64,000 nt of DNA from Adiantum capillus-veneris (taxonomy: Eukaryota > Streptophyta > Polypodiopsida > Polypodiales > Pteridaceae). The stretch lies in NCBI GenBank assembly GCA_014529385.2, contig CM043956.1:66888281-66952280 (forward strand). The letters are read 5' to 3'. How positions within the stretch are numbered: position 1 is the first letter of the stretch; each line of letters opens with the position of its first letter. Under the pieces are notes generated by a model, which saw only the letters and a list, made by a program, of their open reading frames with translations, did no database searches and had not been told where the DNA came from. A program made the translations under genes and the position numbers. Below, one piece after another: positions 34,781 to 48,199 of the stretch.

Positions 34781-35900
34781 ATGGATGACAATCATGAAGA
34801 GAGTAGGATTAATGTTAATAACTTTGATTTTGCACATGAAGGTGCTAATGATGATGCCGCCATGTTTGTCAGTTATTTTGTTACTAAGTTGCAGCAAGCT
34901 ATGGGCAACCCTGCTTTGCAAGCCGAAGTTACTCAGCAACTTCGTGCTTATGGGATTTTCTCTCCTCTACAAGAGGAGAGAGAGCTTAGGAGGCCTCTTG
35001 ATGAGACCCCCAAAAGAAGCCTCTCTCCCATACAAGAAGAGGAATTCAAAGAACAAGAAAGTAATGAATCCCTAAGTTCCTCTGAAGATGTGGCTCCACG
35101 AAGACAGCGGTCTAGATGGTTGCCAACTCCTCCCAAGAGTAAATAGTCAACCCATAGTCCTTCTCCTTGTCACTTCAAAAGGGAAGAGAGGAAACAAAGG
35201 AAGAAAAGGGCAAGAAAGAGGTCACCCTCTTCTTCTTCTTCTTCACCTTCCTCCTCTTCCAACAAAAGCTATGGCTATTCTACTAGAGAGTACAAGCGAG
35301 GAGGACATCACAAATCTTACCCTGCATGGCGAAGGTCCCAAAATCTCAAGAAGGTCAAAGAGAGAAGAAAGAGTGTCTCTTTTCTCACCTATGATGGCAC
35401 CTTTGGTGCTACCAACAAAGTATTGGCCTTCATCTAGTAATTTGATGTGGCCTTTGAAGACGAGGGCTTCATAGAGTCCTCCAAGCTACGCCATGTAGCT
35501 ATGCACTTCCAAAAATCGGCTTGTCAATGGTGGGCTAGCTTTCGTGACAATAGTGAAGCCCCAAAGACGTGGAAAACTCTACGAGTTTCCATCATGAAGC
35601 GATTCCTTGCAAGCAATGCAAAGGACAAAGTTCTTACCGAATGGCAAAGTTTGATGTTTCTCTCCCATGAGTCTATTTACAAATATGTGGACAAGTTTTG
35701 GAATTTACATCTCATGGCTAGTGTCTTTCAAAAGATAGACTTTGCCTAGCAAAAGCAACAATTCTGTGTGGGATTATTGGAAGAGATGGCCAAGTATGTC
35801 AACTCTCAACGGCTTGGTTCTATTACCAAAGTAATCCACCACACCATGGTTGCTTCACGCATCAATTTCCTATAAGGGGCTAGACGAAATGTCAAGCACA
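34781..35900 (+). pseudogene. Gypsy Gag, split by stops and frameshifts
   Basis: The first frame (34781-35146) starts MDDNHEESR and has an acidic/basic composition with SRSLSP-like stretches. The Gag core follows in another frame at 35447-35749 (KLRHVAMHFQKSACQWW, TWKTLRVSIMKRFL, KVLTEWQSL) and runs across a stop to about 35880 (VNSQRLGSITKVIHH). Spacing from the primer-binding site fits a gypsy leader. It encodes the particle protein and is not translatable as one chain. Confidence 0.82.
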
Positions 35901-36538
35901 TGGAAAACAAAGACAAGAGTGATGCAAAGGAGAAAACCAATGGCCAAAATTATTCCCAAGGCAATTCCAACAACAACAACAATCAGTCCAAGGAGAAGGG
36001 AGTTAACAAAGGTCAAAACAAAATATCTCCTGAAGAGCTTGAAGCTTTTTGCAAGGACCATAAATTTTTTTAATTGTGGGGAGCAAGGACATGGCTATCG
36101 TTATTGCCTCAAGAGAAATTTCTGCAATGAGAGTCCTAGAGCTTCCAGTATCCAAGATCCAAAAGAGGATGCTCATTGCAAAGGATCAGCTCTCTCCCAT
36201 GCTTGGCTCTACTCACAACTTCATATCAATGTTGTTTGAGGCTCAGGCTCATGTTGTTTGAGCCTGGCTCTACTCACAACTTCATATCAATGAAGTTGGC
36301 CACCAAGTTGGGCATTCAAGCTTTTGAAATGGGAGATACCGTAACGGTCGACACCGCTTTCAAGGGACAGCAAGCCTCCATTACTCCCTTGATTGGGAAG
36401 TTGAGGCTTCATGTCCAAAGCTATGTCAACAAAAAAGACTTTTTCATCTCTCCTCTCCAACATGAGGATGCTATCCTAGGGGCACTATGGTTCAACCGCA
36501 TGGCTGCCAACATGAAGTTCCATGAAAGGAGAATCTAA
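35901..36538 (+). pseudogene. Gypsy nucleocapsid knuckle and protease
   Basis: The zinc knuckle at about 36060-36110 reads F-F-N-C-x4-H-x4-C, with the first cysteine replaced by phenylalanine, as in the gag at 25800-26846. The protease begins at about 36262 with GSTHNFISMKLATKLG (usual DSGATHNFIS) and continues to ILGALWFNRMAANMKF. The catalytic aspartate region is damaged by a short local duplication (CTTGGCTCTACTCACAACTT occurs near 36201 and, as CCTGGCTC..., near 36261). Confidence 0.78.
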
Positions 36539-36539
36539 T

Positions 36540-37243
36540 TCACCTATAGGGAAAAGAGCATGTATATAGATGCTAGTGAGTCTGGTCATACTATACCACT
36601 TGTAAATCATTCCTGCTTTTGATAAATCAATGAAAAGCTCAGTTTCTGCATACATGATTTTTGTCAAAGAGTCCCTAAAAGATCCTAATGTTTTATCAAA
36701 TGTAAATGGTAGGAATCAAGAAGAATTAGACTTGTCTAATCTTCTAAAAGGATTCCACGATGTGTTCATCTATGATTTCCCTATGGACTTACCTCCAAAA
36801 CAAGGGGATGATGACCATCGAATTGAGCTCCTACCAGGATTCTCACCACCTAACAAGCCTCCTTACTGAGTTTCCCAAGCTCAACAAGAGGAGATCATGA
36901 GGCAAGTACAATAATTGGTAGACAAAGGGATGGTGAGGACTAGCTCCTCTCCCTTTTGTTCTCCAATCCTTTTAGTGCAAAAGAAACATGGTACATACCG
37001 CATGTGTGTGGACTATCGTGCACTAAACCATATCACTATCAAAAAATAGTTTCCCGTGCCTCAGGTAGAAGATCTGTTTGATAAGCTACAAGGCTCTACC
37101 TACTTTGGTAGGATTGACCTTAAAATTGGCTACTCTTATAAAATAAGGATATTGGATGAAGATATCCTAAGGACCGCATTTCGTACAACGTTTGGCCTTT
37201 ATGAATATCTAGTCATGCCTTTTTGCTTGAATAATGAATGAAC
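36540..37243 (+). pseudogene. Gypsy reverse transcriptase, 3'-truncated
   Basis: 36630-36869 has the linker (LLKGFHDVFIYDFPMDLPPK, HRIELLPGF). After stops, [38 protein letters not shown] and DKLQGSTYFGRIDLKIGYS follow up to LYEYLVMPFCLNNE. The domain ends at about 37243, before the catalytic YXDD motif. Unrelated sequence resembling the LTR of the gag-only element starts there, so an insertion or deletion removed the rest. RNase H and integrase of this element were not found in the window. Confidence 0.85.
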
Positions 37244-37858
37244 CACGTTAAATCGTCACTTGAAACACACAAAGATGCCTCTCTATAGTCCAAGGCACTC
37301 ACAACACCCCACTCCTCTCAAATTCACCTTCAAAACAACACAATTTTCCCACCCAAAACTTACCACACCGTGCAAACACGCACCAACACAACTCAGAGAA
37401 TTCGAAGTAACACCACACCCTATGCTCCGATTACACACCCTGCAACCACACCACAACTCTCTCAGATTCTCTCTCTCTGTACCACATAGCCCGCCATCCG
37501 AGGGAACACATACACGCCCCGAAACCAATACCAAGGAGCAAAAACACTAGAGTAGAGAGAAAGGGGATGGGGAAATCCACAGCAGTAAAAAAAGGGCGAG
37601 CTTTTATAATTCCAAGCTTGTATAAAGTCCTTCTTTCTTTGTCGAGCTCTCTTGTCCTCATTTACCTTCTTGAGAATCCCCCCAACGTGATTCCCCCCCC
37701 CCCCTATAGGGCATTCTCTCATTTTTTAGCCTTTCTATTCTTGTCGACATATTTTATTAGCCCTTCATCCATGGGAACAACCATTCCCACCCGATTTTTT
37801 CTTAGCATGCCCACTGTGTGTGTCTTCCCTTGGCAGAGATATCATGGCGCCTGTGACA
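37244..37858 (-). repeat. Putative 3' LTR of the gag-only element
   Basis: In minus reading a purine-rich run (AAAGAGGGGGG, about 37871-37881) precedes TGTCACAGG at 37858, a likely LTR start. At the other end, CACACAAAGATGCCTCTCTATAG resembles CACACAATGTTTGCCTCTCTATAG of the right LTR (41205-41230). Similarity is limited to about 30 bases, so this is tentative. Confidence 0.4.
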
Positions 37859-39430
<1,572 letters not shown>

Positions 39431-41140
39431 TTAGATCAAAGGCTTCCCTACCTGCATCATCTTCATCTTCTCTTCCATACCTGTAGCAACCTTAAGCTCC
39501 TCTTCAAGACCATCCAAGAAAGTAGATACATACGGCTCCACTAACTCCTCTCGTACGTCATCTTCATGAACGAATTTTTCTAATACAGGCTCTACTGCCA
39601 TATTTTTAGACAAAAAAGAAGGAAGCTCACCCCATACCATTTCATCCTGGAGCATAGCATCAACAGACTCCTCCTCCTTGTAGGAGTGGACATACCCACT
39701 TTGTTCAACTTCATCACCATCTTTCTTTGCCAAGCTCGAATATGGATCCACTTCATCTTCATCACACAGGGTAGACTGGTCACCTCAACAGCACTCTTCT
39801 TGAAAAATCCTCGTACTTGTTGCACCACTATTGCATACTCGATGGCTACCTTTAGGAACATAGATACCAATAGGGTACCGCATACCACTTTTTTTTGCAT
39901 ATCCTCTTCTGCAGACTTTTTCTCTTCAATTTGCTCTTCATTTATATTTTCAATCGACATGTCTTCATACACATAGTCATGAATCTTTACTCTTACCATC
40001 TTGACCTCATCGGAATCAGTTTGCTTGCCATAGGATATGAAGTCTTCATACAGGCTTTCCTCTTTGCTAGTCTCCCAAAACTCGGAGCTTGTATTATCAT
40101 CATCCTCGCCATAGGTTGACTCTGTATCTACATCTTCATCCTCTTTCTGCTCCATGAAAAGTTGGCCACCGTCTTGGCTTTGCACACACTCTTTGTCCAC
40201 TTTTGAGCTTTTGGTATCGGCAACCTGACTGCCATCTCCTACTTTTTCATGCACAATCTCAGTAAGAACATACTCCTTTACCTCTTTATGCTGCTCTGGA
40301 AACTCGACATCTGCTACCTCTTTAGCACACCTACTCTCTTCGAAAAGAGGCTTATCCTCATTGATAAGCTTGTCCATCAATGGCACATTCACATCATAAA
40401 CTGGAAGCCTCCAAGGAACATAACCAACCATAGGCCTTACCTCAACATGCTCCACACTTCGAACAATTGGCACCTCCTTTGGTTGAACCATAGGACACTC
40501 TGCAATCGTTCCAATAGTCACATAATCAAAAGGCTTCAGCAAGCCCAGCTCTAGCTTCTGCTTCACTTTTTTGCTCTTCACTTTGGCCAAATAGACCATA
40601 TCTTCATAGGTATCGGCTCCACACTCCACCTTTTCCTTGATATTTGGATGCAAGCACTCAAGAACCTTTGACAACTTCAGGTATAGGTTGCCTTTGACCC
40701 CAATAGCAATCTCCAATTCCTTCTAGCATGCTTCAAATTACGCAAGAAAAATGGAAAAGTCTTTACTTACATCTTGATGTACTGCCATCAACCTAGCACC
40801 GGCTTCTTCAGGAGAGATCGTTTGCCAAAATCGCTTCAAAAACTGCATTCATAGCTCTCGCCAGTAACTTCGACCACCATCACCTAAACCATTGAACCAT
40901 GTCTTTGCTTGTCCTCGCAACAATAACGGTACCATCTGCAGCTTTTCTGCATGTGTCAATCTACACATTGACATCATCCACAATTCAAAATCTGCTGCCC
41001 AATCCTCTGGATCTTCAATACCTGTGAAAATGGGGCCAATGCTTGGCTTTTCCATCTTGATCAATTCGCAACTGCACTCTTTACTCTGACCATTTGCCAA
41101 TGTTTTGGCAGCTTCAAACTTTGCTTTCAACTTCTACCAA
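39431..41140 (-). pseudogene. Gag protein with long acidic C-terminus, no pol
   Basis: 41130-40849 carries a retrotransposon Gag core (IGPIFTGIEDPEDWAADFEL, AEKLQMVPLLLRGQAKTWFN). Across a short break it continues into 40716-39592 (VLECLHPNIKEKVECGADTY, LAKVKSKKVKQKLELG). Then comes an acidic part of about 200 residues (GEDDDNTSSEFWETSKEESL, NEEQIEEKKSAEEDMQ). No zinc knuckle, protease, RT or integrase follows down to the putative LTR. It may be a terminal-repeat-with-gag element that borrows pol from a relative, or a deletion derivative. It is broken by two or three frame changes. Confidence 0.7.
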
Positions 41141-41156
41141 GGAGCATCAGCATACT

Positions 41157-41173
41157 CCTCAGTGGGGGCACCA
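41157..41173 (-). other. Primer-binding-like site of the gag-only element
   Basis: Minus strand TGGTGCCCCCACTGAGG, one base from the LTR end (CCATCA). It shares its start and the ACTGAGGAG part with the site of the Tat-like element at 27371. Confidence 0.6.
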
Positions 41174-41174
41174 C

Positions 41175-41400
41175 TGATGGAAAGGGGGAAGTGGGAACAC
41201 ACCCAGCACACACAATGTTTGCCTCTCTATAGCGCAAGCATTCCGCTGCACCCCTATCCACACAGAATCTTATACACAGACACGCCTATCTATAGCCTAG
41301 GTCTTCCATACCTATTTTAGCACTTTCTCATGCATCTATCAGTATACACATCACTACATGTGCCCTCTGCTAGGTTTGACACACTTTGGGCATGCAAATG
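41175..41400 (-). repeat. Right (5') LTR of the gag-only element, recognised part
   Basis: It begins (plus reading) TGATGGAAAGGGGGAAG beside the primer-binding-like site. Two blocks recur in inverted orientation to the right: 41175-41283 against 43757-43864, and 41343-41392 against 42914-42963, both about 90% alike by eye. The outer end of this LTR was not found. Confidence 0.6.
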
Positions 41401-42008
41401 CACAAATGAAAATTCCAAAATCACAAATTTGACAACAATGCATACCACACAAGACTTGAATCCAATGGCACCATCCAATTTCCGATTACACAATGTGTAG
41501 GCTGATTTCATCGATGCTCAAAGGGCTAATATTAAATTCCAAAATCAACAAATCATTAGGTGATTAGCACAAATTTCCATTCGTAGAATGCAATCCAAGC
41601 CTTTAATTTGGCAAATAAGCACAAGAACAAAATGTTAGTGCAATGAGTAGAAAAAAGGGAATGTAAGTTGGGTTTAGACTATTGTGAGAGAGGTTAGTTT
41701 TACCCTACTAATGAGCGATTCCGCAATAGTAATTCAACTAAGTACAAGAGGAACCATTGATTCACATAATTGGTCATTGTGCTTGTTATAAAGGAAGTTA
41801 ATAACGAGCTTACCATACACCGAGCGATATTTTTCGAGCGAACCAAAATCCGAGCGAATATTTATACGACATGGACTCATGTTGTCCAATATGTAGCAAT
41901 TGGTAGCTTCTCTACTCAACCTTACTGGGGCCCAATCCTCAACATTAAGGATGAAGTAGAGGGGGTCATGCCACCTAGGGACATGCCTACAGTTTTCTTT
42001 TATACACA

Positions 42009-42091
<83 letters not shown>

Positions 42092-42913
42092 TTCACATGT
42101 GCTAATGAATGTAGGCTAAGGTGGAAGCTGCTAGGGGAGTAGGGCAAGACCCAAGGTACAATGTCACATAGGCTAATCAAGGTGCAAAGCAAGCACAAAA
42201 AAGTCATACCTCCAAAATAAATTAATCAAATAAAATTTTGTCTCCACAAGATTTTTTTCTAAAATGCGCGCCAAGATTTGTGTATTTGTGTCTAGGTGAT
42301 GTGTGTGTGTGTGTGTTTAAGTATGAAAACTCCCCTCATAATCAAACCATACTTAGACAATTGTATTAAATAACAATATTTTAAAACCAGATGTCATAAG
42401 AGTATGCTTATGGGTACAGCTATGCAATGGGCTATTCAACAGGTACAGGAGTTCTTAGAGGAGATTTCCATCTTCTATGGTTGGGAATGTATGCCAGATT
42501 GGTTCGAGGCGGGTGACGATATGGATGATTCATCTGTTGAATAAGATGGTGAGCATGATCGTGCTCAATTTGAAGAGGAATGGATGCTTGTGGAGGCATG
42601 GAGCAGTGAAGGAGCGATGTGTGCATTCTATATGCACCATTGGTTATGTGCATGGGCACAGTTTTACAGGAGACTACTCCAAATGAATGGTTGCACTCAC
42701 GGTTATGTCTTTATTCTAGGCGGAGGCGTTGCTATGATGTAGGGGGTTGGGCAACCTACTTGAGGGTTGACGACAATAAGTAGGAATAAAACTATATATA
42801 TGGTTTTTGGTGTGTTCTCACAGTGTTTTCGAGTGTTTACAGTTTGTAGATGAATAAAGACTTCTTTTGGTTGAACATAAGTGTTCAACGAGGGGTTGGG
42901 CTACGATGGGTGC
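41401..42913. other. No recognised gene; contains (CT)n(CA)n
   Basis: Both strands were read without a match. A compound (CT)n then (CA)n run lies at 42009-42090. It is probably the outer LTR part and unknown DNA. Confidence 0.5.
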
Positions 42914-43570
42914 AGCCAAAGTGTGTCGACCCTAGCAGAGGGCACATGTAGTGATGTGTATGCTTACAGGTACAGACATGGGTGATAAAGCAGATACGAA
43001 GGCCCATTACAAGCAAGGAGATCGAGTAAGTGCATGTTTTATGTGGTTATGAAGACCTAAGCGTAGAGATTTTATGCTTGAAGAGAAGGTTTTGACATAG
43101 GAAAAGACTCTTAGGACATGCAAAGCAACTTGGGTAGAGGAAGACATGTGGTCAGTGGAATAAAGGAAAGTGTGGGAGAGACTTCACACCTCTCCATGAG
43201 GTAGACCAAAAAAGTCTCATTCTATAAATTTTATGCAAAATGGGTTTTTTTGTAAAAACTGGCCTCGAAGAAGAAGGAAAAGGGCGTTTTGAGCATTTTT
43301 GCGTCTCACACACATAGGCAAATTTGGCACCAATTAGCAGATATTTAACTTTTGGTGCTTTGCTATGTTAATGAGGGTGACAGACAGAACAAAGAAGGAG
43401 AGAGTTTTGATGGTTGTATGCTCCACCATAACCCATCAATGGAAGAAGAAGCAAGCTCTGGTTGTGTTGCTTTTGGTGTTGTTCCCCGTCCCCTCTCTTC
43501 TCTTCTGCTTTGTTGCGCGGTGTTTCTGGGTGGGTGTGTAGGTAGGTGTGCCCCCCTGAGGCTGTGATGT

Positions 43571-43640
<70 letters not shown>

Positions 43641-43864
43641 GATTGTGTGCAAGGGAAAAAAGCAATTGATGTGTTTATGGGTGTGAGGTAGATTGTGGTC
43701 GATGCGAGTGTGTGCGCATTGATTTGGGTGTACTTGCGAGTTCGTTTGAGAAAAGAGTGTGTCTGTGTGTAAGATTCTGTGTGGGTAGGGGTGCAGCGGA
43801 ATCCCTGGGCTATAGAGATGCAAACATTGTGTGTGCTGGATGTGTTCCCACTTCCCCCTTTTCA
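42914..43864 (+). repeat. Inverted LTR copy of the gag-only family
   Basis: The two blocks matching 41175-41283 and 41343-41392 in reverse lie about 790 bases apart here but 60 bases apart there. Either an insertion of about 730 bases (including the (GA)n run) occurred here or a deletion there. It ends CCCCCTTTTCA at 43864. No primer-binding site follows, so it looks like a solo or truncated LTR. Confidence 0.55.
43575..43639. repeat. (GA)n microsatellite, about 65 bp
   Basis: Pure GA run within the inverted LTR copy. Confidence 0.95.
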
Positions 43865-44027
43865 ACGTTACAATATGTTTTACATATAATGACGAACCCC
43901 CCCTCCCCCCACCCTCCCTCCTCCCCCGTGCCTTGAGGACACATAAAGAGGATACAAAGAGGCAGCTTTAAACCAATAACAAGCAAGAAATTTTCTTTGG
44001 ACATATGTTAGGATTGTTGATAGAAAT
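43865..44027. other. Short flank between LTR copy and CACTA element
   Basis: It contains a C/T-rich run (about 43897-43925) and no gene. It does not resemble the copia sequence on the other side of the CACTA element. Confidence 0.5.
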
Positions 44028-44300
44028 CACTACAAGAGGTTGTGTGCACTTGTGACGATTTTAGCGACGGAAATACATTGGATTTCTATACACCCCGGTG
44101 TCTCTAAGATCGTCGCTAATAGCATCCATACAAGAACATCGCTATGAGCGTCGATATAAGAGTCACTATATAGAGACGCATATAGTGATGCTTACAGGTT
44201 ACCTATAATGATGTTTATAGAGACGCTACAGAGCCTTATGTAGCGACGCTTATAGTGACGCCCGAGAGTAAAGATTTTTGGTGGTAGGACATTGAATGTC
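44028..44300. repeat. CACTA left terminal and subterminal repeats
   Basis: After CACTACAAGAGGT, copies of TAGCGACG, CGTCGCTA, AGCGTCG, AGACGC and TAGCGACGC occur in both orientations, each about 20-40 bases apart. In known CACTA elements such repeats bind the TNPA-type protein. Confidence 0.85.
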
Positions 44301-44729
44301 CTGCCACCCATCAACCATATTGAATGTTTCAATAATAGAGCAAACCTAAATGAATCCAAGATAAGCCCACATTCACCTTTGAAAGAAAGTGCAAGCTTAG
44401 ATATAGACCCAAAGTAGTCACCCACAAGACAATATAACCATTAACTCCATCATCCATAGTATTGTTTGCATAATAAAGATACAAAATTGACAAAAGTAAA
44501 TGGATGAAAGTAAATCAATGACAATTGTACACATCATAGGCAAAATCACTTGATTGTTAATCTTTGCAAATGTAATAGTTACAACACCATTGTCATCAGG
44601 GATTTCATTAACGTAATCACGATCGGGTGATTACGTAAATAACTATAGTATTTACACAAAAAAATCACATGATCACGTTAATTGTTAACGTGACTTTGAT
44701 TTTGACCTGCAAAAACCTATAAAGCCGGT

Positions 44730-44850
44730 TAGCCCTCCGGGCTTTTTTATTTTCCCTGTGGTCCCCGCCGGGCAACTTCATTTTCGCGGCGGGCCCGCCG
44801 GGTATATGCAGTAGCCCGGCGGGCCTGTCGAGAAAATGAAAAGCCCGGCG
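44730..44850. repeat. GC-rich palindromic cluster near the left hAT end
   Basis: CCCGCCGGG, GCGGGCCCGCCGGG, GCCCGGCGGGC and GCCCGGCGGGAG occur within 120 bases of otherwise AT-rich DNA. A matching cluster lies near the right end (52612-52745), so it is a feature of both element ends. Confidence 0.8.
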
Positions 44851-45811
44851 GGAGTAATTATATATAGTAAATAGTGTGCTAACCCCGGTCTTTTACCTAT
44901 AAAAATCCTTGGGGAGTGTCTCCGAGTGTCGGGTATTGTCATCTCCTTGTGAATTGACCTAAGGTTACAGAGTCACAGGTCCTTTTTTTGGGCTGACCGT
45001 GATTCTTAATTCGGTAACCACTTCTAAAACAATTTAATTCGTTTACCGACATAAAGGTACGAAACCAAAACAACTAAAAACTTGGAGAACCGTGCTCATT
45101 GCGAGGAAGCCATTGGTCCAAATGAGGGTTGTAATTGGTTTTAGAAGATGAGCATATGTAAATGATGAGTCGATAGTCAAGGGTCGGATGTCCTCTACTA
45201 GTGTACCAGGCATATAAAGATCCTTGAAGTCTTGCATGTGAGTTGATTTACAATATAAGAGCTATAATCCTTGATTGGATTAAAATAGCTTTTATATATT
45301 GAATTGGTTGCATGGGTGGGCTACAATCCTTCACTGGGTACAAGTAGTCTCCAATTGGGTGATTATATTGAAGATTTATTTGTGTTAGTTCATGCATTGG
45401 TTTATACAAAGAGTGCATTATGTATTACGATAGATTATTAGTGCATGGAATGACCAATCATATATTTTATTGCTTTCGTTTGTTTTTTTGTAGCAAGTGA
45501 AATTAGATGTGCCTTATTGTTTGCAAATCAAAGTGGACATTTAAATTATCATTATAATAAAAATTGCATACAGAGATTCATAGCATTGTTATAGTTATTA
45601 CGCCATATATAGACTACATTGCAATGTGTATGGTTGCTCACAATATAGGTGATCGATATGTGGATTGACTAGCATGCATTGAAAATCTCATACTGTGCAT
45701 CATGGTTACTTTTATATTGAATGATTTTTAAATTATAATATATATTGAAAAAAAAAATGTTTTCAAAATTGAACATCTTGTTATTTTCTCTTCAGTTTTA
45801 ATTTAAAAGCA
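44851..45811. other. hAT left non-coding region
   Basis: No gene was seen. TTACCGA-type cores related to the right-hand hairpin array occur at 45010-45020 (minus) and 45041-45050 (plus). TCTTCAG near 45788 could be a splice acceptor just before the transposase start. Confidence 0.5.
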
Positions 45812-48010
45812 ATGGAGTAAAATGTGGGCACAAGTGGTACGAAGAAGCCAAAGAATAAAACAGCTCCTGGCAAAGAGTGGGATTATGCTCACAGCATATG
45901 CGGACGATATATGGAGTGGCAATGTAAATTTTGTCACACAACAAAATCTAGCGGTGCACTACGTATTAGGGATCATTTTCTAGGTAGCGCTAAAAACAGT
46001 TGTAAAAAATGTGAACATTCTCAGGCACCTGCAGTTGCAAAGCGTTTGAGAGAAGAGATCGCCAAAAAGGGTGGCAAGAGACGACATATATATAGCTCTG
46101 TGCCTTCGAGTCAAGAGTTCCCAGAGCCAAATATTAACTATGTAGATCCTATAGTGACGCCAACTAACCTTGGAGAACAACCTACGCAAGGAGAGGAAAT
46201 TCTGGGCAGTGTTCCTTTTAAACGTCACAATGAAGGTGGACTTTGTCAAATGCGTCAAAAATCATTACATCAAAGCTTTCGAGTGCATTCTCTAGAAGAA
46301 GCACAAACAACACTGGCCAAAGCAATAATCTTTACTGGAAGTGCTTTGGTCATGGTAGACAGCAATCATTGGAAGGCTGCTTGGAAGAAAATCGGTGAGT
46401 TTGGTCCAGGATTTTCAGCTCCTACTTATCACACGATAAGAAATGTTTTCTTGGACAAATGTTACATCGAGGTCAAAGAGCGTGTTGGTAAAATAATTCT
46501 TGGGAATATTTTGCTTTCAGGATGTACGATTGTGAGTGATGGTTGGTTAAATGTTCAGAGAAGACCGCTGATCAATGTAATGCTGGTTTGTCCAAGGGGA
46601 GAAACGTTTATAAAGGCTATTGATAGTTCTGGTGCAATTAAAAGTGACAAATATATTTCTGAGATCTTTATTAATGTAATTAAAGAAATTGGTGTTGAAC
46701 ATGTCGTTCAAGTTGTGATGGACAACGCAAATAATTAAAAAAACACCAGTAAACTAATAAAGAAGTGCTTTCTACACATTTTTGCCAATGGTTGTAATAC
46801 GCACAGCTTGAACTTGGTGCTGAAAGATTGGTACACTAGCAAAGAAACCACATGGTTCGCCAAAATAATTGATACAACACGTCAGGTTGTGAAATTTATC
46901 TTGAAACGACAAAGAGTGCTCGATTTGTATAGGATGCGCATGTCAGTGATGCTGAAACTTCCTGTTGAAACTCGGTTCTGCACACACTTTTATACCTTAG
47001 AATCACTTCTCCGTAATAAATGTGTTGTGATTAACACATTCAATTGCGCGGCCATTGATGAATGGCAGCTTGAGCAGAAAGAAACAGTGAAAGATAAAAT
47101 CACATGTCTACATGGCAATGTAAAGAAGGTTTCTTTGTGGAGGAGTGTAATGGATGCGTATCATGTAATGATGCCCATTAGGTTCGTGATCCGCAATCTT
47201 GATCAAAGGGCGCCAAACTTCGGCATAGTGTGGATGACATGATGGTCAGTCCAACAAAGTCTTGAAAATCCTGAAGAGCTGAAAGAGTCTGTAGTAGAGA
47301 AGGAGTGGCAATTACCATTCTTTGGCAAACAACGGAAAATTTTGGCTAAGTATTTTCATGCAAGGTGGAAGAGCGCTCATAGTCCACTCCATAGCGTGGC
47401 TTACATGCTCGATCCAGAGTATTGGAATTTAGATCTGATGTCCAATACAGAGGTGGTAGGCGATTTCTATCACGTAGTCAACGCGTTCTACTCCAACGTT
47501 TAGGACCGAATTGATTGCATCAAAGAAATGAGTGCATTTAGATTAAAAGAAGGCCCTTTTGCGAATGATTTTGTACAGGTAATGGCAAAAGAGAAACCTG
47601 CATGGAAGTGGTGGATGATGAATGGTGGAGAGCATTACTCTACCTTATGTCCTCTTGCAATGAAAGTACTCGCACAATGTGCAACAAATTCAAGTTCAGA
47701 GAGAAACTAGAGTATGTACAAGTATGTTCACAGCACTATTTGCAACAAACAATTAGCAGATAGAGCAGAGAAATTAGTGTATATGTATGGCATCATAAAT
47801 ATACTAAATCACATCGAAAGTGCTGGCTACAAGGAGGAAATGCCAACCTGGTTGTATGATTGTCAAAACAAAGATTTCAATGTTGGTGTATCTCAATGCA
47901 CTGTAGATGAAATAGAAGAGAATTTGTTAATAGATGTAGAGGTTGAATTACAAGGAGAACCACAACACTCATACTTAGAACCAGATAACAACTCAACTGA
48001 TTCAATATAG
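45812..48010 (+). pseudogene. hAT transposase (BED zinc finger, DUF659, C-terminal dimerisation)
   Basis: The enzyme would cut and insert the surrounding hAT element. One frame of 732 codons runs from ATG 45812 to 48010. The N-terminal BED-type finger (WQCKFCHTT, 16 residues on HF and C residues) is at about residues 30-75. DUF659 (FGPGFSAPTYHTIRN, CTIVSDGWLNVQRRPLINVM, QVVMDNANN) is at about 200-310. The linker includes FANGCNTHSLNLVLKDW. The C-terminal dimerisation segment (PAWKWWMMNGGEHYSTLCPL, CATNSSSERN) is at about 585-640. Five stops interrupt it (45818, 46736, 47240, 47501, 47708) and there is no frameshift. All five are compatible with C-to-T change of CAA, CGA or CAG, so decay looks recent. 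The next in-frame GTG is 45824. Confidence 0.92.
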
Positions 48011-48199
48011 CTTGAGAGTAGAATGAGTAAATGTCAAAAACCATTGTAAAAGACCTTGTATTCAAATGTTTTTTGAGTAATTACAATGCTTCATATTCTT
48101 GATAGTACATAGTTTGTCACGATATTACATAGTTTGTCAATCTCAATTGTGTTTCCCTGAAGTAGCATCTTGCTCATCAAACAAATTTCTAATTGGTTT

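Noticed and set aside
39686-40554. Plus-strand frames with hydrophobic composition opposite the gag-only element
   Set aside because: They mirror the Gag frame and show no domain.
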